From: Microvirga puerhi
Lineage (GTDB): Bacteria > Pseudomonadota > Alphaproteobacteria > Rhizobiales > Beijerinckiaceae
Assembly (NCBI RefSeq): GCF_020089865.1
Contig: NZ_JAIRBM010000002.1
Location: 366,244-430,243, forward strand
Reading direction: 5' to 3'
Length of the DNA stretch: 64,000 bases
Shown here: positions 8,975 to 17,572 of the stretch, piece by piece
Layout: the number at the start of each line of letters is the position of its first letter
Numbering within the stretch: position 1 is the stretch's first letter
The notes under the pieces: generated by a model
Database searches by the model: none
Told to the model about the DNA's origin: nothing
Seen by the model: only the letters and a program-made list of their open reading frames with translations
Translations under genes and position numbers: made by a program

Positions 8975-10312
8975 ATGAAGCTCGCTCAGAGCCTTCTGTT
9001 TGGATCGTTGACGGGATTGGCATTCGCTGCGGGCGCCCAGGCGGCAGATCTGCCGGCCAAGAAGGCGGCCCCCGTCGAGTATGTCCGCGTCTGCACGACC
9101 TATGGTGAAGGCTTCTTCTATATTCCCGGCACCGAGACCTGTTTGCGTGTCGGCGGCCGTGTCCGCGCCGAATATATGTATGCCGAGCCGATCGCCCGCC
9201 GCGATGATGCCTTCGGGTTCTATGCTCGCGGCCGTATCCAGCTCGATGCGCGCACGGCAACCGCGTACGGCCTGCTCCGCTCCGTGGTCCGTTTCGAGAT
9301 CACGCGGACGTCGGGCACCCCATTCAACGGCGTCCCTGGAACCATCACCACCTCGCCGAATGTGGCTGAGGCCTTCGTGCAGTTCGGCGGCCTGACCGCC
9401 GGTCGCGTCGTGTCGTTCTTCTCAAACGGCGATCTGGCCACCGAGCATTTCGGCACTCTGCGCTTCGATGACGCACCGGATGTCAATCTGCTGGCCTACA
9501 CCTTCACGTTCGGCGGCGGCTTCTCCGCCTCGATCTCGCTGGAAGACGGCCTCGATCGGCGCCGGAACGACTTCATCCCTGGTGGTCTGGCCTCCAGTGA
9601 GCTGCTCTATGGCGGACAGCGCGCTCCGGATCTCGTCGGTAACCTCAAGTATGACGGCACCTGGGGCACAGCGCAGCTCTCCGGTGCGGTGCATCAGATC
9701 CGCAGCAACAACTTGGTCACCCTCGCGACTCCGTTCGGAACGGCGGCAAATTACCCCGATACGGAATACGGGTTTGCTGCTGCGGCCTATCTCGGCGTGA
9801 ACCTGCCGCAGCTCGCGCCCGGCGATGCCCTGTGGCTGGCCGCGACCTATACGAACGGCGCGCTCGCCTACATGGACGGCGGTAACGCGGGTCTTAACTC
9901 GTCACCGTTCAATGCCATCACGGTCAATGGCGGCGTCGGACTCGTCGATGCCTATATCAATCCGTTGAGCGGCAACATCGAGCGCGGCCACGGCTGGTCG
10001 ATCGCCGGCGGCCTGCGTCACTACTGGACGCCGACTGTTCGTCAGTCGATCTTCGGTTCGTATATGCGCGTCGCTTACGGCGCCGGCGCCTCGACGGTGA
10101 CGACAGACGGTTTCGTCACAGGCCTCACCGACTTCAACGAGTGGCGTCTCGGTTCGAACGTGATCTGGAGCCCGGTCAGCGGCTTGGATCTCGGCGTCGA
10201 GGTGATGTATGCGCGCGTCGACCCCCGCAACCGGGTCCTTCTTCCGACGGGTCAGGCATTGGGTTCCGACAGCGGATGGGAAGGTCGCCTGCGCATTCAG
10301 CGCGACTTCTGA
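8975..10312 (+). CDS. Alphaproteobacterial outer-membrane porin (Porin_2 type)
   Basis: The 445-residue product has a signal peptide ending AGAQA before ADLPAKKAAPVEYVRVC, a start shared by Hyphomicrobiales porins. A conserved pair of cysteines flanks the GEGFFYIPGTETC segment, followed by VGGRVRAEY and alternating amphipathic strands. The C-terminus ends RLRIQRDF, the terminal aromatic signal for BAM-mediated insertion. It should form a trimeric 16-strand diffusion pore. ATG at 8975 follows GGAG at the right distance. A strong terminator directly follows, so the gene is monocistronic and probably highly expressed. Confidence 0.94.
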   Translation: MKLAQSLLFGSLTGLAFAAGAQAADLPAKKAAPVEYVRVCTTYGEGFFYIPGTETCLRVGGRVRAEYMYAEPIARRDDAFGFYARGRIQLDARTATAYGLLRSVVRFEITRTSGTPFNGVPGTITTSPNVAEAFVQFGGLTAGRVVSFFSNGDLATEHFGTLRFDDAPDVNLLAYTFTFGGGFSASISLEDGLDRRRNDFIPGGLASSELLYGGQRAPDLVGNLKYDGTWGTAQLSGAVHQIRSNNLVTLATPFGTAANYPDTEYGFAAAAYLGVNLPQLAPGDALWLAATYTNGALAYMDGGNAGLNSSPFNAITVNGGVGLVDAYINPLSGNIERGHGWSIAGGLRHYWTPTVRQSIFGSYMRVAYGAGASTVTTDGFVTGLTDFNEWRLGSNVIWSPVSGLDLGVEVMYARVDPRNRVLLPTGQALGSDSGWEGRLRIQRDF

Positions 10313-10330
10313 TAATATCCTCATTCCGAC

Positions 10331-10362
10331 AAAAAGCCCCGGCCGAAAGCCGGGGCTTTTTA
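10331..10362 (+). terminator. Rho-independent terminator of the porin gene
   Basis: The hairpin aaaaagccccggc-cgaa-agccggggcttttt has a perfect GC-rich stem, a T-run on the plus strand and an A-run on the left side, so it can also stop leftward transcription from the small gene at 10428-10676. Confidence 0.93.
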
Positions 10363-10427
10363 ATTGAGGTTTTCGCAACGCAGGCTCGGCCGTTCGACCG
10401 ATATCGGAATTGATGCTGCAGTGGCGA

Positions 10428-10676
10428 TCAGCACTCCGTCTTCTTGGTCGTTTTCGTATCGCCGAACTCGTTCGTCTTCTGCTTGACTTCCGTGTTGCAG
10501 CCGACACTGCCGGTGGTGGTCACCGAGGTGGAGGTATCGCTCGGCTCGGTCTTGCGCTCGATGGTGGTCTTGCTGCCGAGGAGGCCATCCTCTTTCTTGA
10601 TCGTGGTGGTCGTATCCTGAGCAAAAGCGGTCGTGCTGAACGCACCCGCAACCAGCACAAACATAAGCTTCTTCAT
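10428..10676 (-). CDS. Small secreted Thr/Lys-rich protein of unknown function
   Basis: The 82-residue product begins MKKLMFVLVAGAFSTTAFA, a signal peptide with AFA cleavage. The mature part is dominated by Thr, Lys and Glu (for example QDTTTTIKKEDG and KTTIERKTEPSD) with two cysteines near the C-terminus. It looks like a small, probably flexible periplasmic protein. No family is recognised. The gene is convergent with the porin and shares its bidirectional terminator. Confidence 0.6.
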   Translation of the reverse strand: MKKLMFVLVAGAFSTTAFAQDTTTTIKKEDGLLGSKTTIERKTEPSDTSTSVTTTGSVGCNTEVKQKTNEFGDTKTTKKTEC

Positions 10677-10782
10677 CTCGTGAACTCCGTGCGGACAGTT
10701 GATGCCGAACGAACGTCACCGCCTATGCAGTAGTTCCGTCATGTCGCCGAGGTTGCGATTCTCCGACACTTCGGAAATTGCC

Positions 10783-11229
10783 TCAGGAAAGTTCTTTCTT
10801 CATGAAAAAGCGCGGATAGATCGGCGCCGGACCATCGATCTGGCCGAAGATGGAAAAGCCGAGTTTTTCATAGAAAGGTTTTGCCTGAAACGCGTAAGTG
10901 TCGAGCCAGATGTGGCGACAGTTCCGGCGGCGCGCTTCCGCCTCCGCACTCTGCATCAAGCGCGTTCCGGCACCCTTGCCGCGCATGCTTTCCGGCACCA
11001 TGAGCATGTCGATATAAAAGCCGCCCCAGCGCGATTGCGCCCAGAGTCCGCCCTTCGGCTCTTTCGTGTCCGGATCAAGAATGAGAACGGCAAAGTCGCT
11101 GTTGTCAGGCTTTCCGACGGCCTCCGTCGTGAAGCGCCGCAATTCCGAGAGCAGGGCTTTGTATGCTCCAGCGGACGGCGCAGCCGTTTCCAGAAAAACC
11201 GGTTCTGACAGTGCCGTTCCGGCATCCAT
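10783..11229 (-). CDS. GNAT family N-acetyltransferase
   Basis: The 148-residue product has the GNAT acetyl-CoA-binding motif RGKGAG at residues 83-88 after the MLMVPES strand, followed by a helix (RLMQSAEAEARRRN). The later YAFQAKPFYEKLGFSIFG is the typical motif B. The substrate is unknown. A run of small polar and aromatic residues before residue 70 matches the usual substrate-side region. It is transcribed alone toward the gene at 10428-10676, with 106 bases between. Confidence 0.85.
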   Translation of the reverse strand: MDAGTALSEPVFLETAAPSAGAYKALLSELRRFTTEAVGKPDNSDFAVLILDPDTKEPKGGLWAQSRWGGFYIDMLMVPESMRGKGAGTRLMQSAEAEARRRNCRHIWLDTYAFQAKPFYEKLGFSIFGQIDGPAPIYPRFFMKKELS

Positions 11230-11550
11230 TGTGAAGTCCCCCTCGACGCAATTTTTCAGACACCCGCGGCTCTGTCGAGATCAACGGTGTGGATATCGTT
11301 ACCAGCGGCAACATGAAGCGCGAAAGGTTGTGCGAGAACTCAAAAGAAAGCCCGCTCTAAAGAGGCGGGCTTGGAGGATGACCTAGGTCCTGCAGTTTAC
11401 GGACCTGGCACAAGGGGTGTGCGGGGGGCAATTGAAGGTCCGCAATCAGGAGATGGTAGCTGCGCTGAATCCCGGCAAGAACATGCGACATCACGTCTTC
11501 GTGTAAACTTGGCGAAGGTGCGAAAGGGCGCTCACGGCGGAAAGCTTTGC
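11230..11550. other. Intergenic region with one hairpin
   Basis: These 321 bases hold the hairpin at 11348-11372 and otherwise nothing I can support. Frames crossing it have no family character, and one of them reads through tRNA-Leu. Confidence 0.5.
11348..11372 (-). terminator. Probable terminator, leftward
   Basis: The stem aagcccgc / gcgggctt closes a 9-base loop. Read on the minus strand it is followed by TTCTTTTG, a usable T-rich tail. It lies about 180 bases downstream of tRNA-Leu and would end that transcript. Confidence 0.55.
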
Positions 11551-11636
11551 TGGTGCGGACGGCGGGGGTCGAACCCGCACGGGCATAGCCCGAGGGATTT
11601 TAAGTCCCTTGCGTCTACCGGTTTCGCCACGTCCGC
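11551..11636 (-). tRNA. tRNA-Leu (anticodon UAA)
   Basis: The 86-base gene includes an encoded CCA end. The acceptor stem GCGGACG pairs with CGTCCGC. The anticodon stem AGGGA/TCCCT encloses CTTAAAA, giving anticodon TAA. The long variable arm (CGGGC-TATG-CCCG) is typical of class II leucine tRNAs. The T arm GCGGG-TTCGACC-CCCGC is complete. Confidence 0.96.
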
Positions 11637-11750
11637 ATGCGGCTTGAGGGTTATCGGGCCGCGCGGAGGAGCGCAAGTCCGTCCTGACGACAAGACCACA
11701 GAGTTTCCTTGCGCAGGATGCTCAGAGCGAAGCATTCAAGGTAGAATGGC

Positions 11751-12932
11751 TCAGCCGCGATAGCCGTAAAGCCAGGCGTAGCGCTCCGTCATTCCGGTTG
11801 GGCCTAGATGGCGGATGAAACGGTCACGGCCAAATGCCACCAGGCCACCCGCGTGATAGATCCGACCGTTGCGGCGGGCATGCTCCTGAACCTTTCGCGC
11901 GCGGTCGCGGCGCAGCGCGTTATAGGCCTTGAAGCTTTGTCCGACATCGATCTGCTGTTCCCCCAACAGGGCTCCGAGGGTTGCTGCATCTTCGATGGCG
12001 AGCGCGGCTCCCTGCGCCAGGAACGGCAGGACCGGATGAGCCGCATCTCCGAGAAGCGCAATGCGTCCCTGGGCAAGACGTCCTGCCGGATGATCGAACA
12101 GCGACCAGCGAAGCCATTCCTTCGCTTCGCCGAGCAGAGCGCGCAGGACAGGGGCGGCGGAGCGATAATGGGCGAGGAGGTCTTCCCGCCGCCCCGGCGC
12201 GGCCCAGCCTTCCACGGGTGTCGGGTTCTTCTCGATCGCCACGATGTTGACGCGGGTGCCGCCGGCGATCGGATAATGAACGATGTGGCCGTGTGATCCG
12301 AGCCAGAGACCGGTCTCGTTGCCAGCGAGCTCCGCCGGGGCGGCGCGCCAGTCGATGGTCGTTCGCCAAGCGATGGCATTGCGGAAGATCGGTGCCGCCG
12401 TATCGCCGAGCGTCTTGCGAATCTTCGACCAGACGCCGTCGGCCGCGATGACGGCTTCGGCTGCCAAGGTGTCGTGATTGCCGTTCGCGGAAGCGACGGT
12501 GATGACGGCTCTCTCGCCCTCGTCCGCGACGGCCTCGACTGTCCGGCCCATGACGATCCGGATATTCGGGAGCGAACGCACGGCATCGAGAAGGGCGGTC
12601 TGCAGGTCTGCCCGATGCACGACCCAGTAGGGGGCGTCGAAGCGTTCACGCATGAAACCGCCGAGCGCGATCTGCCCGATCTCGCGTCCGGAGCGGATCC
12701 TTCTGATCACGACCCGGTCGGGCTCGGACGCGACGCGTCGCAGGGCCGGACCGAGACCCAGCTCCAGAAGAATGCGGCTGGCGTTAGGAGAGAGCTGCAG
12801 TCCGGCACCGACTTCGGTGAAGCCGGTCCGCCGCTCCACGAGCGTAATCGCATGGCCTTGGCGGGCTAGCACCAGAGCTGCGGTCAGCCCTCCGATTCCG
12901 GCGCCGACGACCGCGATCGATCGTCCGGTCAC
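11751..12932 (-). CDS. FAD-dependent aromatic-ring monooxygenase (salicylate hydroxylase-like)
   Basis: The 393-residue flavoprotein has the Rossmann motif VVGAGIGGLTAAL at residues 8-20, the DG motif AADGVWSKIR and the FAD-ribose GD motif LLGDAAHPVLPFLAQG. These mark class A flavoprotein monooxygenases, which use NAD(P)H and oxygen to hydroxylate phenolic rings. The actual substrate is not evident; 3-hydroxybenzoate or salicylate hydroxylase names in databases are usually by similarity only. Its ATG overlaps the stop of the preceding zinc-finger gene by four bases (ATGA), so the two are translationally coupled. Confidence 0.87.
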   Translation of the reverse strand: MTGRSIAVVGAGIGGLTAALVLARQGHAITLVERRTGFTEVGAGLQLSPNASRILLELGLGPALRRVASEPDRVVIRRIRSGREIGQIALGGFMRERFDAPYWVVHRADLQTALLDAVRSLPNIRIVMGRTVEAVADEGERAVITVASANGNHDTLAAEAVIAADGVWSKIRKTLGDTAAPIFRNAIAWRTTIDWRAAPAELAGNETGLWLGSHGHIVHYPIAGGTRVNIVAIEKNPTPVEGWAAPGRREDLLAHYRSAAPVLRALLGEAKEWLRWSLFDHPAGRLAQGRIALLGDAAHPVLPFLAQGAALAIEDAATLGALLGEQQIDVGQSFKAYNALRRDRARKVQEHARRNGRIYHAGGLVAFGRDRFIRHLGPTGMTERYAWLYGYRG

Positions 12933-13204
12933 CGGCCGGGATGGGGAACGTCGGCAGCGACTTCCGGCTCATCCCAGCGGCATTCCGCCGGACGGGCTTC
13001 GAAGGCCTTCAAGGAGGGATCGTACTTGTACAGGGTCGAGCAATAGGAGCAGACGATCTCCGAATCCCGGCCCATATCCAGGAAAATATGGGGGTGATCG
13101 AAGGGCGGCTTCGCGCCAATGCACATGAACTCCTTCGAGCCCACATGAATCACCGGAACGCCCGGTTCGTTGTGGAAATGAGGGGTGCCTTTGTTCTCAG
13201 CCAT
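12929..13204 (-). CDS. CHCC-type zinc-finger protein (NDUFS6-like)
   Basis: The 91-residue protein has the zf-CHCC signature: Cys28 (EFMCIG), a His at 37 or 39 (DHPHIFLDMG) and the pair Cys52/Cys55 (VCSYCSTLYKYD). The family matches the mitochondrial complex I subunit NDUFS6, and alphaproteobacteria often have a free homolog; a role in complex I assembly is inference. ATG at 13204 begins MAENKG, and the in-frame extension to 13498 is not family-like. It overlaps the monooxygenase start by four bases. Confidence 0.85.
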   Translation of the reverse strand: MAENKGTPHFHNEPGVPVIHVGSKEFMCIGAKPPFDHPHIFLDMGRDSEIVCSYCSTLYKYDPSLKAFEARPAECRWDEPEVAADVPHPGR

Positions 13205-13377
13205 CGCCGTTGCTCTGAACCTATCGAATTGGCGCGCACCATAATGGCGGATCGTCCGGGCGCATAGAGGCTTTTGCAGGATGCGCAGTCGCGCCCGTCG
13301 CAGAGGTCCCGCATGGGAGATCGGGGCGGAAACGAGCTGTGTTGTTAGGGAATTCCGCTCAACACACGTCATGCGTG

Positions 13378-13433
13378 GCGCTAGGACCGGGTGATCCGAA
13401 AACCGGGTCCACTTTTCCGCACGATGCGCTAGG
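13378..13433. repeat. Dispersed repeat with 8-base direct flanks
   Basis: The 40-base core (accgggtgatccgaaaaccg onward) is flanked by direct copies of gcgctagg at 13378-13385 and 13426-13433. On the minus strand its core reads gcggaaaagtggacccggtt, resembling the centre of the element at 4468-4564. It sits just upstream of the hydrolase gene. Confidence 0.55.
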
Positions 13434-13466
13434 GTGCGCGACTGTTTCCTCTTACCTGCCGGAATC

Positions 13467-14231
13467 ATGCGCTTCTTCAACTCCGACGGCGTCATCATCG
13501 CCTATGTCGATATCGCCCCCGAAGGTGGGGCGGGCGAGCCCATTCTTCTGATCCACGGCTTTGCGTCCAATCATGCGGTCAACTGGGTCAATACGCTTTG
13601 GGTCAAGAGCCTGAGCCGTGCCGGCTATCGCGTCATCGCCTTGGACAATCGCGGCCATGGACAGAGCGAGAAGCTCTACCGGCCGGAAGATTATGATTCC
13701 TATAAAATGGCCGCGGATGCGCGCCGGCTCCTCGATCATCTCGAGATCGAGCGGGCGGACGTCATGGGCTATTCCATGGGCGCTCGGATCACGGCTCATC
13801 TGGCGCTTTCTTCACCGGAGCGGATGCGTTCGATGATCCTCGGTGGCCTCGGCATCCATCTTGTCGAGGGCGTCGGGCTGCCGCTCGGGATCGCCGATGC
13901 CATGGAGGTTCCCTCGCTGGATGATCTCACCGACCCAATGCAGCGGATGTTCCGGGCTTTTGCCGAGCAGACGAAGAGCGATTTGAGGGCGCTGGCCGCG
14001 TGCATCCGCGGCTCGCGCCAGGTGCTGACGCGGGACGAGGTCGCTTCCATCACGCTTCCGACCATCGTGGCCGTCGGGACGAAGGACGACGTAGCCGGTT
14101 CCGGGCCTGAGCTGGCGGCGCTGATCCCGAATGCGGTGGCGCTCGACATTCCCAACCGGGATCATAATCTTGCGGTGGGCGACCGGGTGCACAAGCAGGG
14201 CGTCCTGGAATTTCTCGCGCAGCGGCCGTGA
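13467..14231 (+). CDS. Alpha/beta-fold hydrolase
   Basis: The 254-residue product has the oxyanion segment LLIHGFASNH at residues 28-37 and the DNRGHGQS turn. The nucleophile elbow is GYSMG with Ser103, the acid is probably Asp in GTKDDVAG, and the His is in NRDHNLA near 231. All three catalytic residues are present, so it should be an active esterase or related hydrolase, but the substrate is unknown. ATG at 13467 was chosen over an upstream GTG because the core fold begins there. Confidence 0.85.
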   Translation: MRFFNSDGVIIAYVDIAPEGGAGEPILLIHGFASNHAVNWVNTLWVKSLSRAGYRVIALDNRGHGQSEKLYRPEDYDSYKMAADARRLLDHLEIERADVMGYSMGARITAHLALSSPERMRSMILGGLGIHLVEGVGLPLGIADAMEVPSLDDLTDPMQRMFRAFAEQTKSDLRALAACIRGSRQVLTRDEVASITLPTIVAVGTKDDVAGSGPELAALIPNAVALDIPNRDHNLAVGDRVHKQGVLEFLAQRP

Positions 14232-14401
14232 CGCCATTTTGCGGAAAAGCCAAGGTGGTTTAAGTTGTTGAAGCCGGTTGTTGCGGCTGCGTCTCATGGC
14301 GGTGCTGGCCCAGGCTCATTTCACGCCATGATTCAGGAGCGTCTGCCAAATCGTTGATTTGACAGCGGTCCCGTCGTCTCCGCAGAGAAGCAGGAGGATC
14401 G

Positions 14402-14935
14402 ATGACCCGCCTCGACAGCGTCATTCGAAGACTCACCGCCCAGCGTGATTTGCTCGACTGGGCGAGCCGCATCATCTCCCCGACGGGACTGGTGCTGGAA
14501 CTCGGTCTCGGCAACGGACGCACCTATGACCATCTGAGAACGCGCCTGCCTGGGCGGGAGATTTATGTGTTCGAGCGGTCACCAGCCGCTCATCCGGCTT
14601 GCCTCCCCGAGCCGAAATATCTGATGGTCGGGGATATTTTCGATACGCTTCCACCCTTCATCGAAGCAGTCGGGCGGCGCCGTGCGGCGCTGATCCATGC
14701 CGATATCGGATCGGGGGACGAGCGCCTCAACAGGGAGGTGGCTTTACGCATGTCACCTCTCCTCGACGAACTTCTCCAGCCTGGGGGGCTGCTTCTGGCC
14801 GACCGCTCCTTCGCCCTGCCACACTGCGAGGACGTCACCCGCGAGACCGGAGTCGCAGAGGGGCGCTATTACGTCTACCGCCGCCAGCCGGAAAGCGCGT
14901 ACTCGGCTGCCGAGCAGCGCACTAGCGCCCGGTGA
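14402..14935 (+). CDS. Class I SAM-dependent methyltransferase (Methyltransf_17-like)
   Basis: The 177-residue protein has the SAM motif LELGLGNGRTYDHL beginning near residue 33, an acidic YVFERSP motif II and a HADIGSGD motif. Its compact size and GNGRTYDHL core resemble a small alphaproteobacterial methyltransferase family whose substrates are unknown. GCAGGAGGATCG before the ATG gives a strong ribosome-binding site. Its last 14 bases overlap the convergent gene at 14922-15722. Confidence 0.8.
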   Translation: MTRLDSVIRRLTAQRDLLDWASRIISPTGLVLELGLGNGRTYDHLRTRLPGREIYVFERSPAAHPACLPEPKYLMVGDIFDTLPPFIEAVGRRRAALIHADIGSGDERLNREVALRMSPLLDELLQPGGLLLADRSFALPHCEDVTRETGVAEGRYYVYRRQPESAYSAAEQRTSAR

Positions 14936-15722
14936 AGACCGGTCGGCGTTTCTCGAGAAAGGCCTGACGGCCTTCGACCGCGTCCGCGCTGTCGAAGCAT
15001 GAATCCGCAAGCCTCACCGGGTCGGTATTGGGATGGCCGATGCCGAGTGCGTCGTCGATGGCAGCCTTGGCCGCTCTGATGGTGAGCGGAGCGTTGGCGG
15101 CAATCTCGGTCGCCAGACCCACCGCCGCCGTTTCCAACTCCTCGTCCGGAACGACCCGCTGCACGACGCCGAGGCGCTGTGCTTCCGCCGCGCCGATCCG
15201 TCGCGCCGTGTAGAACAGGTCGCGGGCCGCCGGGCCACCGACTGCGGCGGTGACGAGGCGCATGGCGCCCGGCGGATAGCCGACTCCGAGCCTCGCTGCC
15301 GGAATGCCGAACACGGCGTTCTCCGCTGCCACGCGGAGGTCGCAGGCGAGAGCAAGGCCGAAGCCGCCGCCGAGGCAGAAGCCGCGGATCATGGCGATGA
15401 CGGGTTTCGAGCAGTGGGCGACGGCCCAGAAGGCCGCCTCGTTGGCGGCCTCATAGAGCCTGCCGCCTGCCGCATCGGCGCGCACGGTCTCGAACTCCGA
15501 AATGTCGGCCCCCGACGTGAAGGCCCCATTCCCGGCACCACGCATCAGGATGACACGGACGCGCTCGTCCCCATCCAGGGCGGCCATGATAGACGGCAGG
15601 GCCTTCCACATCTGCAGATCGATGGCATTGCGCTTCGACGGGTTGTCGATGGCAATCGTGGCAACGGCGCCCTCGAGGGAAAGGGCGAACTTGGCGAGGG
15701 GCGACAAAAAAGCGGCAGGCAT
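14922..15722 (-). CDS. Crotonase-fold protein lacking both usual catalytic glutamates
   Basis: The 266-residue product is clearly of the enoyl-CoA hydratase/isomerase superfamily: IDNPSKRNAI near the N-terminus, the first oxyanion segment FTSGADISEF and the second GFCLGGGFGLALACDLR. In canonical hydratases the second segment reads GGGCE and a later one reads PE. Here they read GGGFG and IPAARLG, so both catalytic Glu positions are replaced. It may therefore be a decarboxylase, thioesterase or other crotonase variant rather than a hydratase. It is divergent from cysE. Confidence 0.82.
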   Translation of the reverse strand: MPAAFLSPLAKFALSLEGAVATIAIDNPSKRNAIDLQMWKALPSIMAALDGDERVRVILMRGAGNGAFTSGADISEFETVRADAAGGRLYEAANEAAFWAVAHCSKPVIAMIRGFCLGGGFGLALACDLRVAAENAVFGIPAARLGVGYPPGAMRLVTAAVGGPAARDLFYTARRIGAAEAQRLGVVQRVVPDEELETAAVGLATEIAANAPLTIRAAKAAIDDALGIGHPNTDPVRLADSCFDSADAVEGRQAFLEKRRPVFTGR

Positions 15723-15795
15723 GACCGATTCGGATCTAGGGGAACGGAAGGGGCGGGCTTATGTAAGCTACTTTATCGAACCAGGCCCGGAGAAC

Positions 15796-16635
15796 ATGAT
15801 GACACAGGCATGGATGAAATCAGGAGGCCCTGATCGAGTCGCCGGCACGGTCGACCCTCTCTGGGACCGGCTGCGCGAAGAGGCCGAGGCGCTCGTCCAC
15901 GCCGAGCCGGCCATGGGAGCCATCGCTCTCGGAACGATCCTCCAGCAGACGAGCCTCGAGGCGGCCGTCGTTCATCGGGTCGCGACCCGTCTCGGACATC
16001 CATCTATGGGCGCCGACATCATCGAGCAGACCTATCATGAGGTCCTGGCCGCAGAGCCGGGGCTTGCCGATGCATTCCGGGCCGACATCCGGGCCGTTCT
16101 GGATCGCGATCCGGCGACGACGCGGGTGATCGAGCCGGTTCTATACTTCAAGGGCTTTCACGCCATCCAGACGCATCGCCTGGCTCATTGGCTCTGGAGC
16201 CACGACCGGCAGGACTTCGCTCTCTACCTTCAGAGCCGCTCGTCGGAGGTTTTCCAGACGGACATCCATCCGGCCGCCCGTATCGGTCGCGGCATTTTCC
16301 TCGACCATGCTACCGGCCTCGTGGTGGGGTCGACCGCCGTCATCGAGGATGACGTGTCGTTGCTGCAGAACGTCACCCTCGGTGGAACCGGGAAGGAGCG
16401 GGGAGACCGCCATCCCAAGATCCGGCACGGCGTGCTGATCGGGGCCGGCGCCAAGATCCTCGGCAATATCGAGGTCGGTCACTGCGCCCGCGTGGCTGCA
16501 GGCTCGGTGGTGCTCAAGCCCGTGCCCCACAATGCCACGGTGGCGGGCGTTCCAGCCAAGGTCATCGGCAGCGCCGGCTGCGCCGAGCCGGCACGGTCCA
16601 TGGACCATTTCCTGTCCGAAATGGAAGGGATCTGA
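15796..16635 (+). CDS. cysE: Serine O-acetyltransferase
   Basis: The enzyme makes O-acetylserine, the first step of cysteine synthesis. The 279-residue product has the N-terminal SATase helical domain (WDRLREEAEALVHAEP) and a left-handed beta-helix with IHPAARIGRGIFLDHATG, then NVTLGGTGKERGDRHPKI, which holds active-site residues. The C-terminal tail ends MDHFLSEMEGI; a terminal Ile is the usual anchor for binding CysK in the cysteine synthase complex. ATG at 15796 follows GGAG; an in-frame ATG at 15721 would overlap the divergent gene's start. Confidence 0.93.
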   Translation: MMTQAWMKSGGPDRVAGTVDPLWDRLREEAEALVHAEPAMGAIALGTILQQTSLEAAVVHRVATRLGHPSMGADIIEQTYHEVLAAEPGLADAFRADIRAVLDRDPATTRVIEPVLYFKGFHAIQTHRLAHWLWSHDRQDFALYLQSRSSEVFQTDIHPAARIGRGIFLDHATGLVVGSTAVIEDDVSLLQNVTLGGTGKERGDRHPKIRHGVLIGAGAKILGNIEVGHCARVAAGSVVLKPVPHNATVAGVPAKVIGSAGCAEPARSMDHFLSEMEGI

Positions 16636-16728
16636 GCCGCTTTTTCTCGTCGGGGCCCTAACGTGGCTTGCCCGCGTTGGCCCGGCATGGCAAGTGCTGC
16701 ATCCATGTAAATGAAGAAAGGACTCGCC

Positions 16729-16941
16729 GTGGACAAAACGGAGATGGCGAAAGTCGAGCGGTATCTGCGCCAGACCTTCGCAAACCACTCGATCCGCGTG
16801 GTCGGTCGGCCCAAGAAGACCGATTCGGCGGAAGTGTATATCGGCGAAGAATTCGTCGGCGTTCTCTTCGTGGATGACGAAGACGGCGATCGCTCGTTCA
16901 ACTTCACCATGGCCATCCTCGACACGGATCTCGAAGACTGA
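16729..16941 (+). CDS. DUF3126 family protein
   Basis: The 70-residue protein contains AKVERYLRQTF, PKKTDSAEVYIGEEFVGV and DEDGDRSFNFTMAILD. I recognise this as DUF3126, a small cytosolic family nearly confined to alphaproteobacteria and of unknown function. GTG at 16729 was preferred because AAAGGA lies 7 bases upstream and the family starts near DKTEMAKVE; ATG at 16711 is the alternative. A strong terminator follows. Confidence 0.83.
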   Translation: MDKTEMAKVERYLRQTFANHSIRVVGRPKKTDSAEVYIGEEFVGVLFVDDEDGDRSFNFTMAILDTDLED

Positions 16942-16973
16942 TCTCGTGCGGATCGCACCGGAATTGCCTTGAC

Positions 16974-16999
16974 GGGCCGGCCACTGTGCCGGCCCTTTT
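16974..16999 (+). terminator. Rho-independent terminator after the DUF3126 gene
   Basis: Perfect 8-base stem gggccggc / gccggccc with loop cactgt, followed by TTTTC. Confidence 0.85.
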
Positions 17000-17026
17000 C
17001 ATATCGGATTAAGAGCGGGGGAGAAC

Positions 17027-17557
17027 ATGCCGATCTACAGTCTCGACGAGCGCGTGCCGGAATTGCCGGAGCCGGGCCGATACTGGGTGGCTCCCGATGC
17101 GCATGTGATCGGCAGCGTCCGCCTCGGCCTGGATGTCGGAATCTGGTTCGGCGCGGTTCTGCGCGGCGACAACGAGCTTATCGATATCGGGGCAGAGACG
17201 AACATCCAGGAGGGGGCGCTCCTCCATACCGATCCAGGGGCGCCACTGAGCGTCGGCGCGGGCTGCACGATCGGTCACCATGCCATCCTTCACGGCTGTT
17301 CGATTGGTGACAACTCTTTGATCGGCATGGGAGCGACGATCCTCAATCGGGCACGGATCGGAGCCAATTCCATCGTGGGAGCCAATGCCCTCGTGACGGA
17401 GGGCAAGGAGTTTCCGGATAATGCGCTGATCGTAGGCTCGCCCGCCCGTGTCGTCCGTGCGCTCGACGAGATCGCCATCGAGCGTCTCAAGGCAGCAGCT
17501 CGCGGATATGTGGCGAATTGGAAGCGGTTCGTCGGCGGATTGAAGCGGATCGACTGA
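17027..17557 (+). CDS. Gamma-class carbonic anhydrase family protein
   Basis: The 176-residue product folds as a left-handed hexapeptide-repeat helix: repeats such as IGSVRLGLDVGIWFGAVLRG and IGADTN-like IGAETNIQEG run through the middle. Zinc ligands are visible as His in LLHTD and two His in IGHHAILHGC. The family includes CamH/CaiE-type proteins and complex I-associated gamma carbonic anhydrases. Activity in bacteria is often unproven, so the call is to family level. GGGGGAG precedes the ATG. Confidence 0.9.
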   Translation: MPIYSLDERVPELPEPGRYWVAPDAHVIGSVRLGLDVGIWFGAVLRGDNELIDIGAETNIQEGALLHTDPGAPLSVGAGCTIGHHAILHGCSIGDNSLIGMGATILNRARIGANSIVGANALVTEGKEFPDNALIVGSPARVVRALDEIAIERLKAAARGYVANWKRFVGGLKRID

Positions 17558-17572
17558 TCCGCCTCTCCAGGA

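Noticed and set aside
11371..11763. A plus-strand frame containing GRRGSNPHGHSPRDFKSL
   Set aside because: Antisense reading of tRNA-Leu; no gene-like features outside it.
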